Source: Chromohalobacter sp. 296-RDG (GTDB taxonomy: Bacteria; Pseudomonadota; Gammaproteobacteria; Pseudomonadales; Halomonadaceae). Taken from it: a stretch of 64,000 nucleotides of DNA. Every line of letters starts with the position of its first letter. The stretch's first letter is position 1. The notes beneath the pieces were generated by a model. The model ran no database searches. It saw nothing but the letters and a program-made list of their open reading frames with translations, and was not told the origin of the DNA. Location of the stretch: the NCBI RefSeq assembly GCF_029889885.1, contig NZ_JARANY010000010.1:1-64000 (forward strand), in the 5' to 3' direction. This document shows, piece by piece, positions 10,078 to 20,193 of the stretch. Position numbers and translations under genes: made by a program.

Positions 10078-10983
10078 GTGATCAATCTCTCGCCGCGCTA
10101 TTGGTATCGAATCGTCGTCAACGCCGTTACCTTATGGCTTGAACACAATGCTTTCAGCTTCGCGGGTTCCCTGGCGTTTTACACTCTGTTTTCACTGGCG
10201 CCGACGATCATCATCGCCGTCACCGTGATTGGGCTGGTACTGGGGGAAGACGCCGCGCAAGGCCAGATCGTGGCGCAGTTGCAAGACACCATGGGTCAAG
10301 ACGCCGCTACAGCGATACAGCAAGCGGTGGCCCAGTCGCGCATCGAAAGCTCCGGTATCTTGCCGACTTTACTGGGCATCGGCGCGCTGGTGGTGGGGGC
10401 AACGACCGTCTTCGCGCAGATGCAATTTTCCCTCAATACGCTGTGGGGCGTGACGGCGCGTCCCGATCGTAACGGGCTTTGGCTGTTCATCAAAAAGCGG
10501 CTGCTGTCGCTGACCGTGGTGCTGGCGGTGGGCTTCATCCTCATGGTGTCGTTGGCGCTGAGCGTGATGCTGCGCGCCTTCTTCAGGTATGCAAGCGACT
10601 GGCTGCCGGGGGCCAACGCGCTCTTGGGCAGTGCCGAATTTCTCGTCTCACTGGCGGTGATTGCATTGTTTTTCGCCGCTATTTTCAAGGTGTTGCCGGA
10701 TGTCGTGGTGAGTTGGCGAGATGTTATGGTCGGCGCGATCGTGACGGCGGTGCTGTTTGCGATCGGGCGCTACGCTATCGCTGCCTACCTCGCGTATACC
10801 GCCACGGCATCGACGTATGGCGCAGCAGGCTCGGTCGTTTTGGTATTGCTATGGGTTTACTACAGTTCGCTGATACTACTGTATGGCGCCGCTTTCACCC
10901 GCACCCATCTCGAAGCGCGTGGCAAGCGTATCGTGCCTCGCAATTCTGCGGTCTTGGTCAAGCGCGAGTTCGTGGATTCGTAA
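10078..10983 (+). CDS. YihY/BrkB-family inner-membrane protein
   Basis: A 301-residue integral membrane protein of the YihY family (virulence factor BrkB group, once misannotated as RNase BN). It has about six hydrophobic segments and the family N-terminus with NAFSFAGSLAFYTLFSLAP. The molecular function is not established in the family. I chose the GTG at 10078, which is preceded by AAGGAG at proper spacing, over a longer reading from 10000. The acylphosphatase gene follows 46 bases downstream. Confidence 0.88.
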   Translation: MINLSPRYWYRIVVNAVTLWLEHNAFSFAGSLAFYTLFSLAPTIIIAVTVIGLVLGEDAAQGQIVAQLQDTMGQDAATAIQQAVAQSRIESSGILPTLLGIGALVVGATTVFAQMQFSLNTLWGVTARPDRNGLWLFIKKRLLSLTVVLAVGFILMVSLALSVMLRAFFRYASDWLPGANALLGSAEFLVSLAVIALFFAAIFKVLPDVVVSWRDVMVGAIVTAVLFAIGRYAIAAYLAYTATASTYGAAGSVVLVLLWVYYSSLILLYGAAFTRTHLEARGKRIVPRNSAVLVKREFVDS

Positions 10984-11029
10984 CGTTATGCTGCACACAA
11001 CGCGACACCCCCAAGCAAAGGAGAGGGCC

Positions 11030-11302
11030 ATGAATGAATATTGTCTCAAGGCCTGGGTCACCGGCCGCGTGCAAGGCGTCGGATTTCGCGCCGCGTCACG
11101 CGCTCAAGCGTTGCGGGAAGGACTCACGGGGCACGCCAGGAATCTCGGCGACGGCCGTGTCGAAGTGCTGCTGTGCGGCGAACAGGCGGCCGTCGACCGT
11201 GTCGTACGCTGGTTATGGCAAGGGCCACCGGCGTCGCGCGTTACGCATGTCGAGTGCGAAAAGGTCGACGTTGCGTCCCCGAGTGCCTTCGAGCTCGGTT
11301 AA
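11030..11302 (+). CDS. acyP: Acylphosphatase
   Basis: A 90-residue enzyme that hydrolyses carboxyl-phosphate bonds of acylphosphates. The family core is intact: GRVQGVGFR with the catalytic arginine, and GHARNLGDGRVEV with the catalytic asparagine. The ATG at 11030 follows AAGGAG at seven bases. Probably co-transcribed with the YihY-like gene. Confidence 0.95.
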   Translation: MNEYCLKAWVTGRVQGVGFRAASRAQALREGLTGHARNLGDGRVEVLLCGEQAAVDRVVRWLWQGPPASRVTHVECEKVDVASPSAFELG

Positions 11303-11303
11303 A

Positions 11304-11348
11304 ACTGCCCCCGAAACGTTCCAGTATGATCGTGCAAGCGGGGGCAGT
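11304..11348 (-). terminator. Hairpin between convergent acyP and nucleoside hydrolase
   Basis: A perfect ten-pair stem, ACTGCCCCCG / CGGGGGCAGT, with a long 25-base loop. Read on the minus strand it is followed by TTTT, so it can end the nucleoside hydrolase operon; the plus side has no T-run. The large loop lowers confidence. Confidence 0.5.
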
Positions 11349-11353
11349 GATCC

Positions 11354-12298
11354 TCAACGGGTCAGTATCTCGACGATCCAATCCACGACGGCTTTACCTT
11401 CGGCGTCCATGCACACATCGACGAGCGGCGAACGCGCCCAACGCGGATCGATGAAGGTCCGCTCTTGTGGTGCGAACAGCGTCTGACCTTCGGCGTCGCC
11501 CTCGGTGACGACATTCAAGTGCCCGCGTGCGGTGGTGAAGAGTTCCGGACGCATCAACCACGCCAAGGCACAGCTGTCGTGCGGGCAGCAGCCATCGATA
11601 TCCAGCGCGGTCCGGTAGAACGCACGATAAAACGAATAGCTACCCGCCAATACCTCGCCCAGCTTGCCTTGGGCCGCGGCAATCTTGTCCATCTGCGCAG
11701 GGCCCAGCACGCAGCGATGCGTGGCATCGAGCCCCACCAACGTCAGTGGCCAGCCTGCCGTCAATACCCGTGCGGCGGCATGCGGATCATTGAAGATATT
11801 GGCCTCGGCAACGGGCGTTACGTTGCCACCCTCGCGAATCGATCCGCCCATGACGACGACCTGCTTGACGCGGTCGACGATACCCGGGTCGAGCTGTAGT
11901 GCGGCAGCCAGATTGCCCAGTGGGCCCACGGCGACCAGCGAGATCTCGCCGGGGCGGGCATTGACCTGTTCGACGATGAACTGTGGCGCACTGGTCGTTT
12001 CGGCGCGATGGTTCGGAGTAGGCAAGGGATGGTTGCCCAGCCCGTTGTCACCGTGTATATGGGTGGGCGCCGGATGCTTGCGCTTGACCAGAGGCGCCGC
12101 CGCGCCTTGCGCTACAGGGATACGCTGGTCGGCGAGTTCCGCGAGCAGCAGCGCATTGGTGGTGGCGGTATCGATATCGACATTGCCGTAGGTCGTGGTC
12201 ATGCCGAGCAATTCGATCTCGGGATGCGCCAGGGCAATGGCAATGGCTTGGGCGTCGTCTACGCCAGGGTCGGTATCGAAAATCAGAGGTGTCGTCAT
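11354..12298 (-). CDS. Inosine-uridine-type nucleoside hydrolase
   Basis: A 314-residue nucleoside N-ribohydrolase that splits ribonucleosides into base and ribose. The calcium-binding signature DTDPGVDDA is at residues 8-16, and the internal VVMGGS and C-terminal HDSCA motifs are present. Base specificity (pyrimidine RihA/RihB, broad RihC or purine) cannot be assigned from sequence alone. It is the last gene of a three-gene minus-strand unit, 54 bases after ribokinase, so the ribose released here can be phosphorylated by the product of its neighbour. Confidence 0.93.
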   Translation of the reverse strand: MTTPLIFDTDPGVDDAQAIAIALAHPEIELLGMTTTYGNVDIDTATTNALLLAELADQRIPVAQGAAAPLVKRKHPAPTHIHGDNGLGNHPLPTPNHRAETTSAPQFIVEQVNARPGEISLVAVGPLGNLAAALQLDPGIVDRVKQVVVMGGSIREGGNVTPVAEANIFNDPHAAARVLTAGWPLTLVGLDATHRCVLGPAQMDKIAAAQGKLGEVLAGSYSFYRAFYRTALDIDGCCPHDSCALAWLMRPELFTTARGHLNVVTEGDAEGQTLFAPQERTFIDPRWARSPLVDVCMDAEGKAVVDWIVEILTR

Positions 12299-12352
12299 GA
12301 GAATCCTGTTTCAAATAATGTCCAAGTAATCCCAAAAGGAGGCGCCGGTAAA

Positions 12353-13273
12353 TCAATGACGCAAGATGTCGCGCGCTAGCCAATCACGAGAGGACGCTGC
12401 TACCTCGCTGGCAAGCGGAATGCTTGGCGCCGCGCCGCTGCATTGCACGCACAAGGCCGCGGCGGTGCTCGCTTCATGCAGACAAGTCTCGATGGGCTCG
12501 TTGCGCTGGCGTGCGGCCATGAAGTAACCGATGAAAGTATCGCCGGCCGCGGTCGTATCCACGGCTTCGACAGGGAAGGCAGGAAGCTCGAGGCGCTGAG
12601 CGCCATGCTGATAACGCACGCCATCGCGTCCCAGCGTCAATACCTGCTCGACCTCGGGCAGGCGTTGATAGAGGGCATCCATGAGTTCGGCGACCCCAGC
12701 GTGTTCGTCGAGCCCCGCCAGTGCCGCAGCTTCGCCACGATTGAGGAAGAGTATCTGGCACAATTCAAGCGGTAACGCATGCACATTGTCCCCTAGGGGG
12801 GCAGGGTTGAAAGCGATCCGCATGCCATGTCGCGCGGCAAGCGTCATGACACTCTCGAGTGCATTGCACTCGTTTTGCAGCAGCAGCCAATCGTCAGGAC
12901 TCACCGAAGTCATGAGGGCGTCGAGGTGACGCTCGCTGAAGCCGTGGTTAGCCCCGGGGCTGAGAATGATGGCGTTCTCGGCGTGATCGTCGACCTGAAT
13001 GATGGCGTGCCCGCTAGCGTCGGCGGTGAGTTCGATCAGAGACGTGTTGACGCCCGCCTGGGCCAGGATTTCCAGCACCCAGCGATCCTTCTGCGACACT
13101 CGCCCCCAATGCGTCACGTCACCGCTTGCACGCGCCATGGCCAATGACTGATTGGCGCCTTTACCCCCCAGTACCTGCGTAAAGCTCTGGCTGGACAATG
13201 TCTCGCCGGGGCGCACCAGATGACTGACACGGTAGACGTGGTCGATATTGATGGAACCGTAGTTGTAAAGCAT
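12353..13273 (-). CDS. rbsK: Ribokinase (PfkB family)
   Basis: A PfkB-family sugar kinase of 306 residues. Features are the N-terminal GSINIDHVYRV, GGKGANQSLAMAR (sugar-binding glycines), FNPAP and the C-terminal signature AAGDTFIGYF with the catalytic aspartate. The sequence fits ribokinase, converting ribose to ribose 5-phosphate. The ATG at 13273 has GGGAG upstream. It sits between a 2-hydroxyacid dehydrogenase gene (28 bases upstream) and a nucleoside hydrolase gene, supporting a ribonucleoside salvage role. No ribose transporter is adjacent. Confidence 0.9.
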   Translation of the reverse strand: MLYNYGSINIDHVYRVSHLVRPGETLSSQSFTQVLGGKGANQSLAMARASGDVTHWGRVSQKDRWVLEILAQAGVNTSLIELTADASGHAIIQVDDHAENAIILSPGANHGFSERHLDALMTSVSPDDWLLLQNECNALESVMTLAARHGMRIAFNPAPLGDNVHALPLELCQILFLNRGEAAALAGLDEHAGVAELMDALYQRLPEVEQVLTLGRDGVRYQHGAQRLELPAFPVEAVDTTAAGDTFIGYFMAARQRNEPIETCLHEASTAAALCVQCSGAAPSIPLASEVAASSRDWLARDILRH

Positions 13274-13301
13274 GCAAGCTCCCGGCTTCAAAGCTTATGT
13301 A

Positions 13302-14243
13302 TTAAGCACGCGAGGCGAGCCAGTCGCGCAGGTTGTCACGCGTCAGACTGACGACGTTGGCGCGAGCTTCCGGCGAGATCCAAGCGCTGTGCGGCGTGAC
13401 GATGAGATTGAGCGCCTCGTCCATGGCATCGATGAGCGCATGTCCCTTGCGTGGTGGCTCTTGAGGTAGGCTATCGACGCCGAGTCCGCCGATCGATCCG
13501 TCCCGAAGCGCGTCCAACGCGGCGTTTTCATCTATGATACCGCCCCGCGCACAATTGATCAGCAAGGCACCGGGTTTGAAACGGGCCAGCATCTCGGTGT
13601 CGACGAGATGCCGCGTGTGATCGGTCAGCGGGCAGTGCAGGCTCAATATATCGAGCTCACTTGCCAGCGACGCGAGGGAAGGGCGTGAATCCTGCGTTTC
13701 GTTGCCGGGGCGTGCGGCGAACGTGACGCGCATACCGAAAGCCTCGGCCAAGTGGGCCACCGCACGCCCGAGTTCACCGTGCCCGACGATGACAAGGTGC
13801 TTGCCGGCCAGTTGCAGGGTGCGATGGTCGAGCAGGCAGAACATGGGGCTATCGTTCCAGCGACCGGCAGCGACATCGCGCATGTAAAGGGGAAGGCGGT
13901 TGGCCAGAGCCAGCATCAGCATCAACGTATGCTGCGCCACGCTCGCCGTGCCGTAGGCAGAGACGTTGCGCACCTCGATGCCACGGGCTCGAGCCGTCTC
14001 CATGTCGATATTGTTGGTACCTGTCGCCAACACACAGATCAACTTGAGGGTGGGCAGTGAAGCGAGCAGTTCGCCGTCGAGCACGACTTTATTGGTGATG
14101 GCGATATCCGCGTTGTCGAGACGCGCCTGGCGCTCATCGAGGGCGGTATGCGCATGGACCTCGAGGGTGTCGACCGCCGCGTGTAACGGCGAAAGGTCAA
14201 TATCGTCGCCGAGGCTGGCGGCATCGAGAATCACGGCTTTCAT
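13302..14243 (-). CDS. D-isomer-specific 2-hydroxyacid dehydrogenase (hydroxypyruvate/glycerate type)
   Basis: A 313-residue NAD(P)-dependent dehydrogenase. The Rossmann motif VGHGELGRAVA, the catalytic arginine in NCARGGIIDE, the glutamate region and the catalytic histidine in TPHSAW are all present. The closest type by eye is glycerate dehydrogenase/hydroxypyruvate reductase (HprA), but formate or lactate substrates are possible. The ATG at 14243 is preceded by AAGGATC. It is the first gene of a unit with ribokinase and nucleoside hydrolase; no metabolic reason for that pairing is obvious. Confidence 0.88.
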   Translation of the reverse strand: MKAVILDAASLGDDIDLSPLHAAVDTLEVHAHTALDERQARLDNADIAITNKVVLDGELLASLPTLKLICVLATGTNNIDMETARARGIEVRNVSAYGTASVAQHTLMLMLALANRLPLYMRDVAAGRWNDSPMFCLLDHRTLQLAGKHLVIVGHGELGRAVAHLAEAFGMRVTFAARPGNETQDSRPSLASLASELDILSLHCPLTDHTRHLVDTEMLARFKPGALLINCARGGIIDENAALDALRDGSIGGLGVDSLPQEPPRKGHALIDAMDEALNLIVTPHSAWISPEARANVVSLTRDNLRDWLASRA

Positions 14244-14321
14244 GCGAGATCCTTTTCTTTTAACGGAATCAAGTGAGTCTAGCATCGTGGCGGCAAGCTA
14301 CATGATCGAGCTCCGATACGC

Positions 14322-14352
14322 TTGCCCGCTGGGTGGCGCAACGCGCTATAAT
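14322..14352 (+). promoter_or_regulatory. Candidate sigma-70 promoter before the fmdB-like gene and aspS
   Basis: A perfect TATAAT lies at 14347-14352 with TTGCCC 19 bases upstream. The -10 is ideal but the spacing is long. It would serve the long plus-strand run that begins with the zinc-ribbon gene. Confidence 0.45.
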
Positions 14353-14408
14353 GAGCGACTTTCGGAAAAGGCTTGGAAAGTGCGATCTCCGGCCCTATAT
14401 CCCTGCCA

Positions 14409-14427
14409 CCGCGCGAGCGTCGCGCGG
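14409..14427 (+). other. GC-rich hairpin in the leader of the fmdB-like gene
   Basis: An eight-pair stem CCGCGCGA / TCGCGCGG with a three-base loop, 31 bases before the start codon and without a following T-run. It lies between the candidate promoter and the gene, so it would be in the 5' leader. It may affect RNA stability or translation. Confidence 0.4.
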
Positions 14428-14458
14428 GCGCTTCTTGATGACATGAATGGTGAGAACC

Positions 14459-14716
14459 ATGCCCATCTACGAGTATGAGTGCAAGGCCTGCGGCCATCGC
14501 CTGGAAAAGCTGCAAAAAGTCAACGCGGCAGCGTTGACCGATTGTCCACGCTGCGAGCGCGCAGAATTATCACGTCTGGTCTCCGCAGCGGGCTTTCGCC
14601 TGGCCGGCGGCGGGTGGTATGAAACTGACTTCAAATCGGGGCAAAAACGCAATCTCGCGGGAGAGGCTTCCGCGCCCTCCACGTCTACCGAGACCGGCGG
14701 CAAGACGTCCGCCTGA
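14459..14716 (+). CDS. FmdB-family zinc-ribbon protein
   Basis: An 85-residue protein starting MPIYEYECKACGH, with a second pair CPRC, forming the four-cysteine zinc ribbon typical of the FmdB family, followed by a low-complexity polar tail. The molecular role of the family is unknown; the FmdB regulator name comes from one methylotroph. Its place directly upstream of aspS is common in gammaproteobacteria. Start at 14459, where translation gives the family N-terminus. Confidence 0.88.
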   Translation: MPIYEYECKACGHRLEKLQKVNAAALTDCPRCERAELSRLVSAAGFRLAGGGWYETDFKSGQKRNLAGEASAPSTSTETGGKTSA

Positions 14717-14782
14717 CGCGTTCGGTGCCGTTCGGGCGGCGCCAAATCGCCCCATGAAATACGCAACGAAACAGGATAAGAC

Positions 14783-16567
14783 ATGCGCAGTCACTATTGC
14801 GGTCAATTGAACGAAAACCAGGTGGATCAGGAAGTCGCACTCTGTGGCTGGGTACATCGTCGTCGCGACCACGGGGGAGTGATCTTCCTTGATTTGCGCG
14901 ACCGCGATGGTATCGCCCAGGTGGTGGTCGATCCCGATACTCCCGAGGCATTCGCCAATGCCGATCGTGCCCGCAACGAGTTTGTACTGCGCATTCGCGG
15001 ACGCATTCGCCTGCGCCCCGAAGGTACCCAGAACCCCAATATGCCCACCGGCATGATCGAGGTGCTGGCATCAGACGTCGAGGTGCTCAACACGGCAGCG
15101 ACGCCGCCATTCCAGCTCGACGAGCATGGCAAGGTCGGTGAGGAAATCCGCCTCAAGCATCGTTACATCGATCTGCGCCGCCCGGAGATGATCGACAAGT
15201 TGCGATTGCGTTCGCGGATCACGCATAGCGTGCGAGCCTATCTCGAAGCCCAGGGCTTTCTGGACATCGAGACGCCGATTCTGACGCGTGCCACGCCGGA
15301 AGGAGCTCGCGATTACCTGGTGCCGAGCCGTACGCATCCGGGGGACTTCTTCGCTCTGCCGCAGTCACCGCAGCTGTTCAAGCAACTGTTGATGGTGTCG
15401 GGCTTCGACCGTTACTACCAGATCGCCAAGTGCTTCCGTGACGAAGACCTGCGTGCCGATCGTCAGCCCGAGTTCACCCAGATCGATCTGGAAGCCTCGT
15501 TCGTCGAAGAAGACGACATCATGTCCTTGGCCGAAGACATGATCCGTCAACTGTTCCAGAACGTGCTCGATGTCAGCCTGCCGGCATTCCCCAAGATGCC
15601 GTACAGCGAAGCGATGAACCGTTACGGCTCGGACAAGCCCGATCTGCGTATCCCCCTCGAGCTGGTCGATGTCAACGATCTGATGCGTGATGTCGATTTC
15701 AAGGTATTCTCCGGCCCAGCCAAGGCTGATGACGGGCGCGTTGCAGCGCTCAAGGTCACCGATGGTGCCAAGCTGTCACGCAAGGAAATCGATGCCTATA
15801 CCGATTTCGTGGACATCTATGGCGCAAAGGGGCTGGCCTGGATCAAGGTCAACGAGCGTGCCAAAGGCATTGAAGGGCTGCAGTCGCCCATCGTCAAGTT
15901 CATGGACGGCATCATCGAGCCGTTGCTCGACCGCGTTGGCGCCGAGGATGGCGACATCATCTTCTTCGGCGCCGACAAGACTCGCGTCGTCAATGAGGCG
16001 CTAGGCGCGTTGCGCGTCAAGCTCGGCGAGGATCTCGATCTTTATACCCAAGCGTGGGCGCCACTGTGGGTCGTGGACTTCCCCATGTTCGAAACTGACG
16101 ACGCCGGTCGCCTGGCCGCCTTGCACCATCCGTTCACCGCGCCGTCGTGCACGCCGGAGGCGTTCAAGGCGGATCCCGCCAATGCGTTGTCGCGCGCCTA
16201 CGACATGGTCTTGAACGGTACCGAACTGGGCGGTGGTTCGATTCGTATCCACGATCAATCCATGCAGCGTGCGGTCTTCGAGGTGCTCGGCATCGGCGAG
16301 GCCGAAGCAGAAGAGAAGTTCGGCTTTTTGCTCGACGCCCTCCGCTTCGGCGCTCCCCCCCACGGTGGACTGGCCTTCGGTCTCGACCGTCTGGTCATGT
16401 TGATGAGCGGTGCCAAGATGATTCGTGAAGTGATCGCCTTCCCCAAGACGCAAAGCGCCGCTTGCCTGATGACCGATGCGCCGGGCGAGGTCAGCGCCGA
16501 GCAGCTCAAGGAGCTCAACATTCGCTTGCGCCAGAAGGCACAGCAAGGTGGCAACGGCGAGGCCTGA
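14783..16567 (+). CDS. aspS: Aspartyl-tRNA synthetase
   Basis: Class IIb aminoacyl-tRNA synthetase of 594 residues charging tRNA-Asp. It has the bacterial arrangement: N-terminal OB-fold anticodon domain ([14 protein letters not shown]), catalytic core with class II motif 2 region ([17 protein letters not shown]), a bacterial insertion (GAD) domain around residues 290-420 and motif 3 ([13 protein letters not shown]) near the C-terminus. Start ATG at 14783. It lies between the FmdB-like gene and yebC on the same strand. Confidence 0.98.
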   Translation: MRSHYCGQLNENQVDQEVALCGWVHRRRDHGGVIFLDLRDRDGIAQVVVDPDTPEAFANADRARNEFVLRIRGRIRLRPEGTQNPNMPTGMIEVLASDVEVLNTAATPPFQLDEHGKVGEEIRLKHRYIDLRRPEMIDKLRLRSRITHSVRAYLEAQGFLDIETPILTRATPEGARDYLVPSRTHPGDFFALPQSPQLFKQLLMVSGFDRYYQIAKCFRDEDLRADRQPEFTQIDLEASFVEEDDIMSLAEDMIRQLFQNVLDVSLPAFPKMPYSEAMNRYGSDKPDLRIPLELVDVNDLMRDVDFKVFSGPAKADDGRVAALKVTDGAKLSRKEIDAYTDFVDIYGAKGLAWIKVNERAKGIEGLQSPIVKFMDGIIEPLLDRVGAEDGDIIFFGADKTRVVNEALGALRVKLGEDLDLYTQAWAPLWVVDFPMFETDDAGRLAALHHPFTAPSCTPEAFKADPANALSRAYDMVLNGTELGGGSIRIHDQSMQRAVFEVLGIGEAEAEEKFGFLLDALRFGAPPHGGLAFGLDRLVMLMSGAKMIREVIAFPKTQSAACLMTDAPGEVSAEQLKELNIRLRQKAQQGGNGEA

Positions 16568-16669
16568 TGGGCCCGTTGGTCTCACTTTCTTCTCGTTTTC
16601 CCGGCGTCGCCCTCGGCGTCGGGTGTGCTGCAAACGCGAATGCCTGTTTTTTCAAGGAGTGACGTCGAT

Positions 16670-17419
16670 ATGGCAGGCCATAGTAAATGGGCGAATATCA
16701 AGCACCGCAAGGCCGCCCAGGATGCCAAACGCGGCAAGATCTTCAGCAAGCTCATTCGTGAGCTGACCGTTGCTTCCCGCCAGGGTGGCGGCGAGGTGGC
16801 CGATAATCCTCGCCTGCGCGCCGCCATCGACAAGGCGCTGGCCAACAACATGACCAAGGACACCATCCAGCGTGCCATCGAGCGCGGCGCCGGCAATACC
16901 GATGGCGACGAGATGGAGGAAACCGTCTACGAGGGCTACGGTCCCGAAGGCGTCGCCGTAATGGTCGAGTGCATGACCGACAACCGCAATCGCACGGTTT
17001 CCGAAGTGCGCCACGCCTTCAATAAGAACGGCGGTAATTTGGGTACATCTGGGTCCGTCGCCTTCATGTTCCATAAGCAAGGGCGTTTGACGCTGCCGAC
17101 AGGTGTCTCCGAGGAGGCCGCCATGGAGGCAACGCTAGCCGCCGAGCCCGAGGACATCGTCACTCAAGATGATGGTACGCTCGAGATCGTGACGTCCGTG
17201 GAAGGCTTTGGTGCGGTCAAGGATGCGCTCATCGAAGCGGGCATCGAGCCCTCCGCGAGCGATGTCGGGTCCTATCCCGATAACTATTCCTCCATCGACG
17301 ACGTCGACACGGCGCGCAAGGTTCTCAAGTTGTTCGACAGGCTCGAAGACCTCGACGACGTGCAGAACGTTTATTCCAACGCCGATTTCTCCGATGCGGT
17401 CATGGCGGCACTCGAGTGA
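16670..17419 (+). CDS. yebC: YebC/PmpR-family protein
   Basis: A 249-residue YebC-family protein. The family start [14 protein letters not shown] is clear, and the ATG at 16670 has AAGGAG nearby. Members have been described as DNA-binding regulators and, more recently, as factors that help ribosomes at difficult proline stretches (the TACO1 relation); which role applies here is open. In many gammaproteobacteria it lies between aspS and ruvC exactly as here. Confidence 0.95.
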   Translation: MAGHSKWANIKHRKAAQDAKRGKIFSKLIRELTVASRQGGGEVADNPRLRAAIDKALANNMTKDTIQRAIERGAGNTDGDEMEETVYEGYGPEGVAVMVECMTDNRNRTVSEVRHAFNKNGGNLGTSGSVAFMFHKQGRLTLPTGVSEEAAMEATLAAEPEDIVTQDDGTLEIVTSVEGFGAVKDALIEAGIEPSASDVGSYPDNYSSIDDVDTARKVLKLFDRLEDLDDVQNVYSNADFSDAVMAALE

Positions 17420-17462
17420 GTGACGTGACGCGAGTCAGTAGCGCCACGGAGATGGTGAGTCG

Positions 17463-18002
17463 ATGATCCTGCTGGGAATCGATCCCGGGTCGCGCATCAC
17501 CGGTTACGGCGTCGTCGATGTCGCCTCGGCGACGCCACGTTACATTGCCAGCGGCTGCATCCGCATCAAGAGCGACCCACTGGCCCAGAAGCTCGCCCAA
17601 GTGTATGCCGGCATCGCCGAGTTGATCGGCGTGCATGGTCCGTATGAAGTCGCCATCGAGCAGGTGTTCATGTCCAAGAATGCCGACTCCGCACTCAAGC
17701 TGGGGCAGGCACGCGGCACGGCCATCGTCTGCGCCGCCAATCACGGCCTCGAAGTCTTCGAGTACGCCCCCACCCAGATCAAACAGGCCGTCACCGGTAC
17801 CGGCGCGGGAACCAAGGAGCAAGTACAGCATATGGTGACGGCGATGCTAGGGCTCGACGGCACGCCACAGGCCGATGCCGCCGACGCCCTGGCCATCGCC
17901 CTGACCCATGCCTACGCCCGACAAGGGCGGACGCCGCAAGCGGGACGTGGACGGCGGCGAAGCGGTTCTCGTCAGCGTTGGCGGGACTTCCGCCCCGACT
18001 GA
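17463..18002 (+). CDS. ruvC: Holliday junction endonuclease RuvC
   Basis: RuvC resolves Holliday junctions in recombination and repair. At 179 residues it has the usual length. Catalytic acidic residues are visible in LLGIDPGSR (Asp7), the AIEQVF glutamate and the [12 protein letters not shown] aspartates. The C-terminal tail is basic. Start ATG at 17463, 43 bases after yebC; ruvA and ruvB follow in the same direction. Confidence 0.97.
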   Translation: MILLGIDPGSRITGYGVVDVASATPRYIASGCIRIKSDPLAQKLAQVYAGIAELIGVHGPYEVAIEQVFMSKNADSALKLGQARGTAIVCAANHGLEVFEYAPTQIKQAVTGTGAGTKEQVQHMVTAMLGLDGTPQADAADALAIALTHAYARQGRTPQAGRGRRRSGSRQRWRDFRPD

Positions 18003-18082
18003 GGCATTGCATGTGGAGTGCTGGTCAGTCGCGAGGCGGATCAGTATAGTGTCAACCCAGTCAATCGAAGGACTCGATGTGC

Positions 18083-18697
18083 ATGATTGGACGCTTGCGT
18101 GGCACCCTGCTGGAAAAGCAACCGCCGTGGATCGTCGTCGATGTCGGCGGCATCGGTTATGAACTGGAGACCTCCATGACCACCCTGCTGGCATTGCCGG
18201 CGGTGGGCGAAGAGGTTCAGCTCCACACGCATATGGCGGTGCGCGAGGACGCGCATCTGCTGTATGGCTTTGCACGTGGCGAGGAACGCCAATTGTTTCG
18301 CGCCCTGATCAAGGTCAACGGGGTAGGGCCCAAGCTCGCCTTGGCGATTCTCTCTGGTATGGATCAGGAAGCCTTCATCCGCTGCGTCATGGAAGACGAC
18401 AGCAAGGCGCTGACACGTCTACCCGGGGTCGGCAAGAAAACCGCCGATCGCTTGGTCGTGGAAATGCGTGACCGCTTCCCGCATTGGCAGCTCGAGCAAG
18501 AAAACGGACTGCATGCGCTTGAGCTGGGTGCCTCACCCGAAGCGCCTGCAGCCGATCCTTTCGCCGATGCAGAATCGGCCCTCGTCGCTCTGGGCTACAA
18601 ATCTACTGAAGCCTCGCGCATGCTGTCCGGGCTGGACGAAAGCCTCTCCACGGAAGGCCTGATCAAAGCCGCCTTGACACGCAAGATGGCAGGTTAA
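18083..18697 (+). CDS. ruvA: Holliday junction branch migration protein RuvA
   Basis: RuvA binds four-way junctions and recruits RuvB. The N-terminal MIGRLRG start, two helix-hairpin-helix motifs (VNGVGPKLALAIL and LPGVGKKTADRL) and the C-terminal RuvB-binding domain are present; 204 residues. An in-frame ATG lies six bases further upstream (18077), but the family start and AAGGA ten bases upstream favour 18083. Confidence 0.96.
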   Translation: MIGRLRGTLLEKQPPWIVVDVGGIGYELETSMTTLLALPAVGEEVQLHTHMAVREDAHLLYGFARGEERQLFRALIKVNGVGPKLALAILSGMDQEAFIRCVMEDDSKALTRLPGVGKKTADRLVVEMRDRFPHWQLEQENGLHALELGASPEAPAADPFADAESALVALGYKSTEASRMLSGLDESLSTEGLIKAALTRKMAG

Positions 18698-18706
18698 GGA
18701 CCACGA

Positions 18707-19762
18707 ATGATCGATACCGACCGTCTGATTGCGGCACAACCTCAGGGAAGCGAGGTGCACGTGGACCATGCCATCCGGCCGCAGCGGCTTGCCGAGTACA
18801 TCGGTCAGCCCCGTGTGCGCGAGCAGATGGATATCTTCATCAGCGCGGCCCGTCAGCGCGGCGACAGCCTCGATCATACCCTGATCTTCGGGCCACCCGG
18901 CCTTGGCAAGACCACGTTGGCTAACATCATCGCCGCCGAGATGGAGGTCGATATCAAATCGACCTCCGGCCCCGCGCTAGAGCGCGCCGGTGACCTCGCT
19001 GCCATGCTCACCAACCTGCAAGCCGGTGATGTGCTGTTCATCGACGAGATCCATCGCCTTCCCGCTTCGGTGGAAGAGGTGCTGTATCCGGCGATGGAGG
19101 ATTATAAGCTCGACATCATGATCGGCGAGGGACCGGCCGCACGCTCCATTAAACTCGACCTGCCCGCATTCACGCTGGTGGGTGCGACCACACGCGCAGG
19201 ATTGCTCACGTCACCATTGCGCGATCGGTTCGGTATCGTGCAACGCCTGGAATTCTACGCGGTCGATGAGTTGACCGAGATCGTCGTGCGTTCAGCGCAG
19301 TTGCTGGGAGTGGAGGCCGACCGTGACGGTGCGGCCGAAATCGCCCGTCGAGCACGCGGCACGCCGCGCATCGCCAATCGCCTGCTGCGACGCGTGCGTG
19401 ATTTCACCGAAGTGCGTGGCGACGGTCGCCTGAACGAAGAAATAGCCGATCAAGCGCTGAACATGCTGCATGTCGACCGGCATGGCCTCGACCATATGGA
19501 CCGACGCCTGTTGATGGCGATGATCGAGAAATTCGATGGCGGCCCGGTCGGCGTCGACAGCCTAGCAGCCGCTATCAGCGAGGAACGCGACACGATCGAG
19601 GATGTCCTAGAACCGTACCTGATCCAACAGGGGTTCATGATGCGCACCGCGCGTGGACGTGTGGTGACACGTTTGGCTTACGAACACTTCGGCCTGACGC
19701 CGACCGATGCCGTTGTCGCGGCGCCGTCGCTTGACGATAAGCGACAGGAGGGTGGTGCATGA
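18707..19762 (+). CDS. ruvB: Holliday junction DNA helicase RuvB
   Basis: AAA+ motor of 351 residues that drives branch migration with RuvA. Walker [10 protein letters not shown], Walker B FIDEIHR, sensor 1 GATTRAG and the C-terminal winged-helix domain are all recognisable. It starts ten bases after ruvA, and its last codons overlap the start of ybgC by four bases, so the ruv and tol genes are physically continuous. Confidence 0.98.
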   Translation: MIDTDRLIAAQPQGSEVHVDHAIRPQRLAEYIGQPRVREQMDIFISAARQRGDSLDHTLIFGPPGLGKTTLANIIAAEMEVDIKSTSGPALERAGDLAAMLTNLQAGDVLFIDEIHRLPASVEEVLYPAMEDYKLDIMIGEGPAARSIKLDLPAFTLVGATTRAGLLTSPLRDRFGIVQRLEFYAVDELTEIVVRSAQLLGVEADRDGAAEIARRARGTPRIANRLLRRVRDFTEVRGDGRLNEEIADQALNMLHVDRHGLDHMDRRLLMAMIEKFDGGPVGVDSLAAAISEERDTIEDVLEPYLIQQGFMMRTARGRVVTRLAYEHFGLTPTDAVVAAPSLDDKRQEGGA

Positions 19763-20154
19763 GCGCTTTCACGCATACGGTCAAAGTTTACATCGAAGAC
19801 ACCGATGCCGGCGGCATCGTCTATTACGTCAATTATCTCAAATACATGGAGCGGGCACGCAGCGAGTGGTTAAACCACCACGGCCTGACCCAGCGCGATT
19901 TGCTCGCACAGGGTATCCAGCTGGTCGTGCATCAACTGGAATGCCGTTATGCCAAGCCCGCCCACCTCGACGACGAACTGCACATCACGGCAGACGTCGT
20001 CGAATCCACTGCCTGCCGAGCGACCTTTGCCCAGACAGTGACACGTCGCGGGGAACGACTGTGCGAAGCCCGGGTAGACATCGTCTGCCTTGAGGCTTCT
20101 CGGCTTAAACCCGTACGTTGGCCGGATGCGCTGCAACCGCTAATGCACGGATAA
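19759..20154 (+). CDS. ybgC: Tol-Pal-associated acyl-CoA thioesterase YbgC
   Basis: A hotdog-fold thioesterase of 131 residues. The signature [21 protein letters not shown] with the catalytic aspartate lies near the N-terminus. YbgC is conserved as the first gene of tol-pal operons and has been linked to phospholipid metabolism. It overlaps ruvB by four bases (ATGA) and precedes tolQ by 39 bases. Confidence 0.94.
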   Translation: MSAFTHTVKVYIEDTDAGGIVYYVNYLKYMERARSEWLNHHGLTQRDLLAQGIQLVVHQLECRYAKPAHLDDELHITADVVESTACRATFAQTVTRRGERLCEARVDIVCLEASRLKPVRWPDALQPLMHG

Positions 20155-20193
20155 ACCAAGCGAAACGAACTCTCAAGCGACACGAGGACTGCC

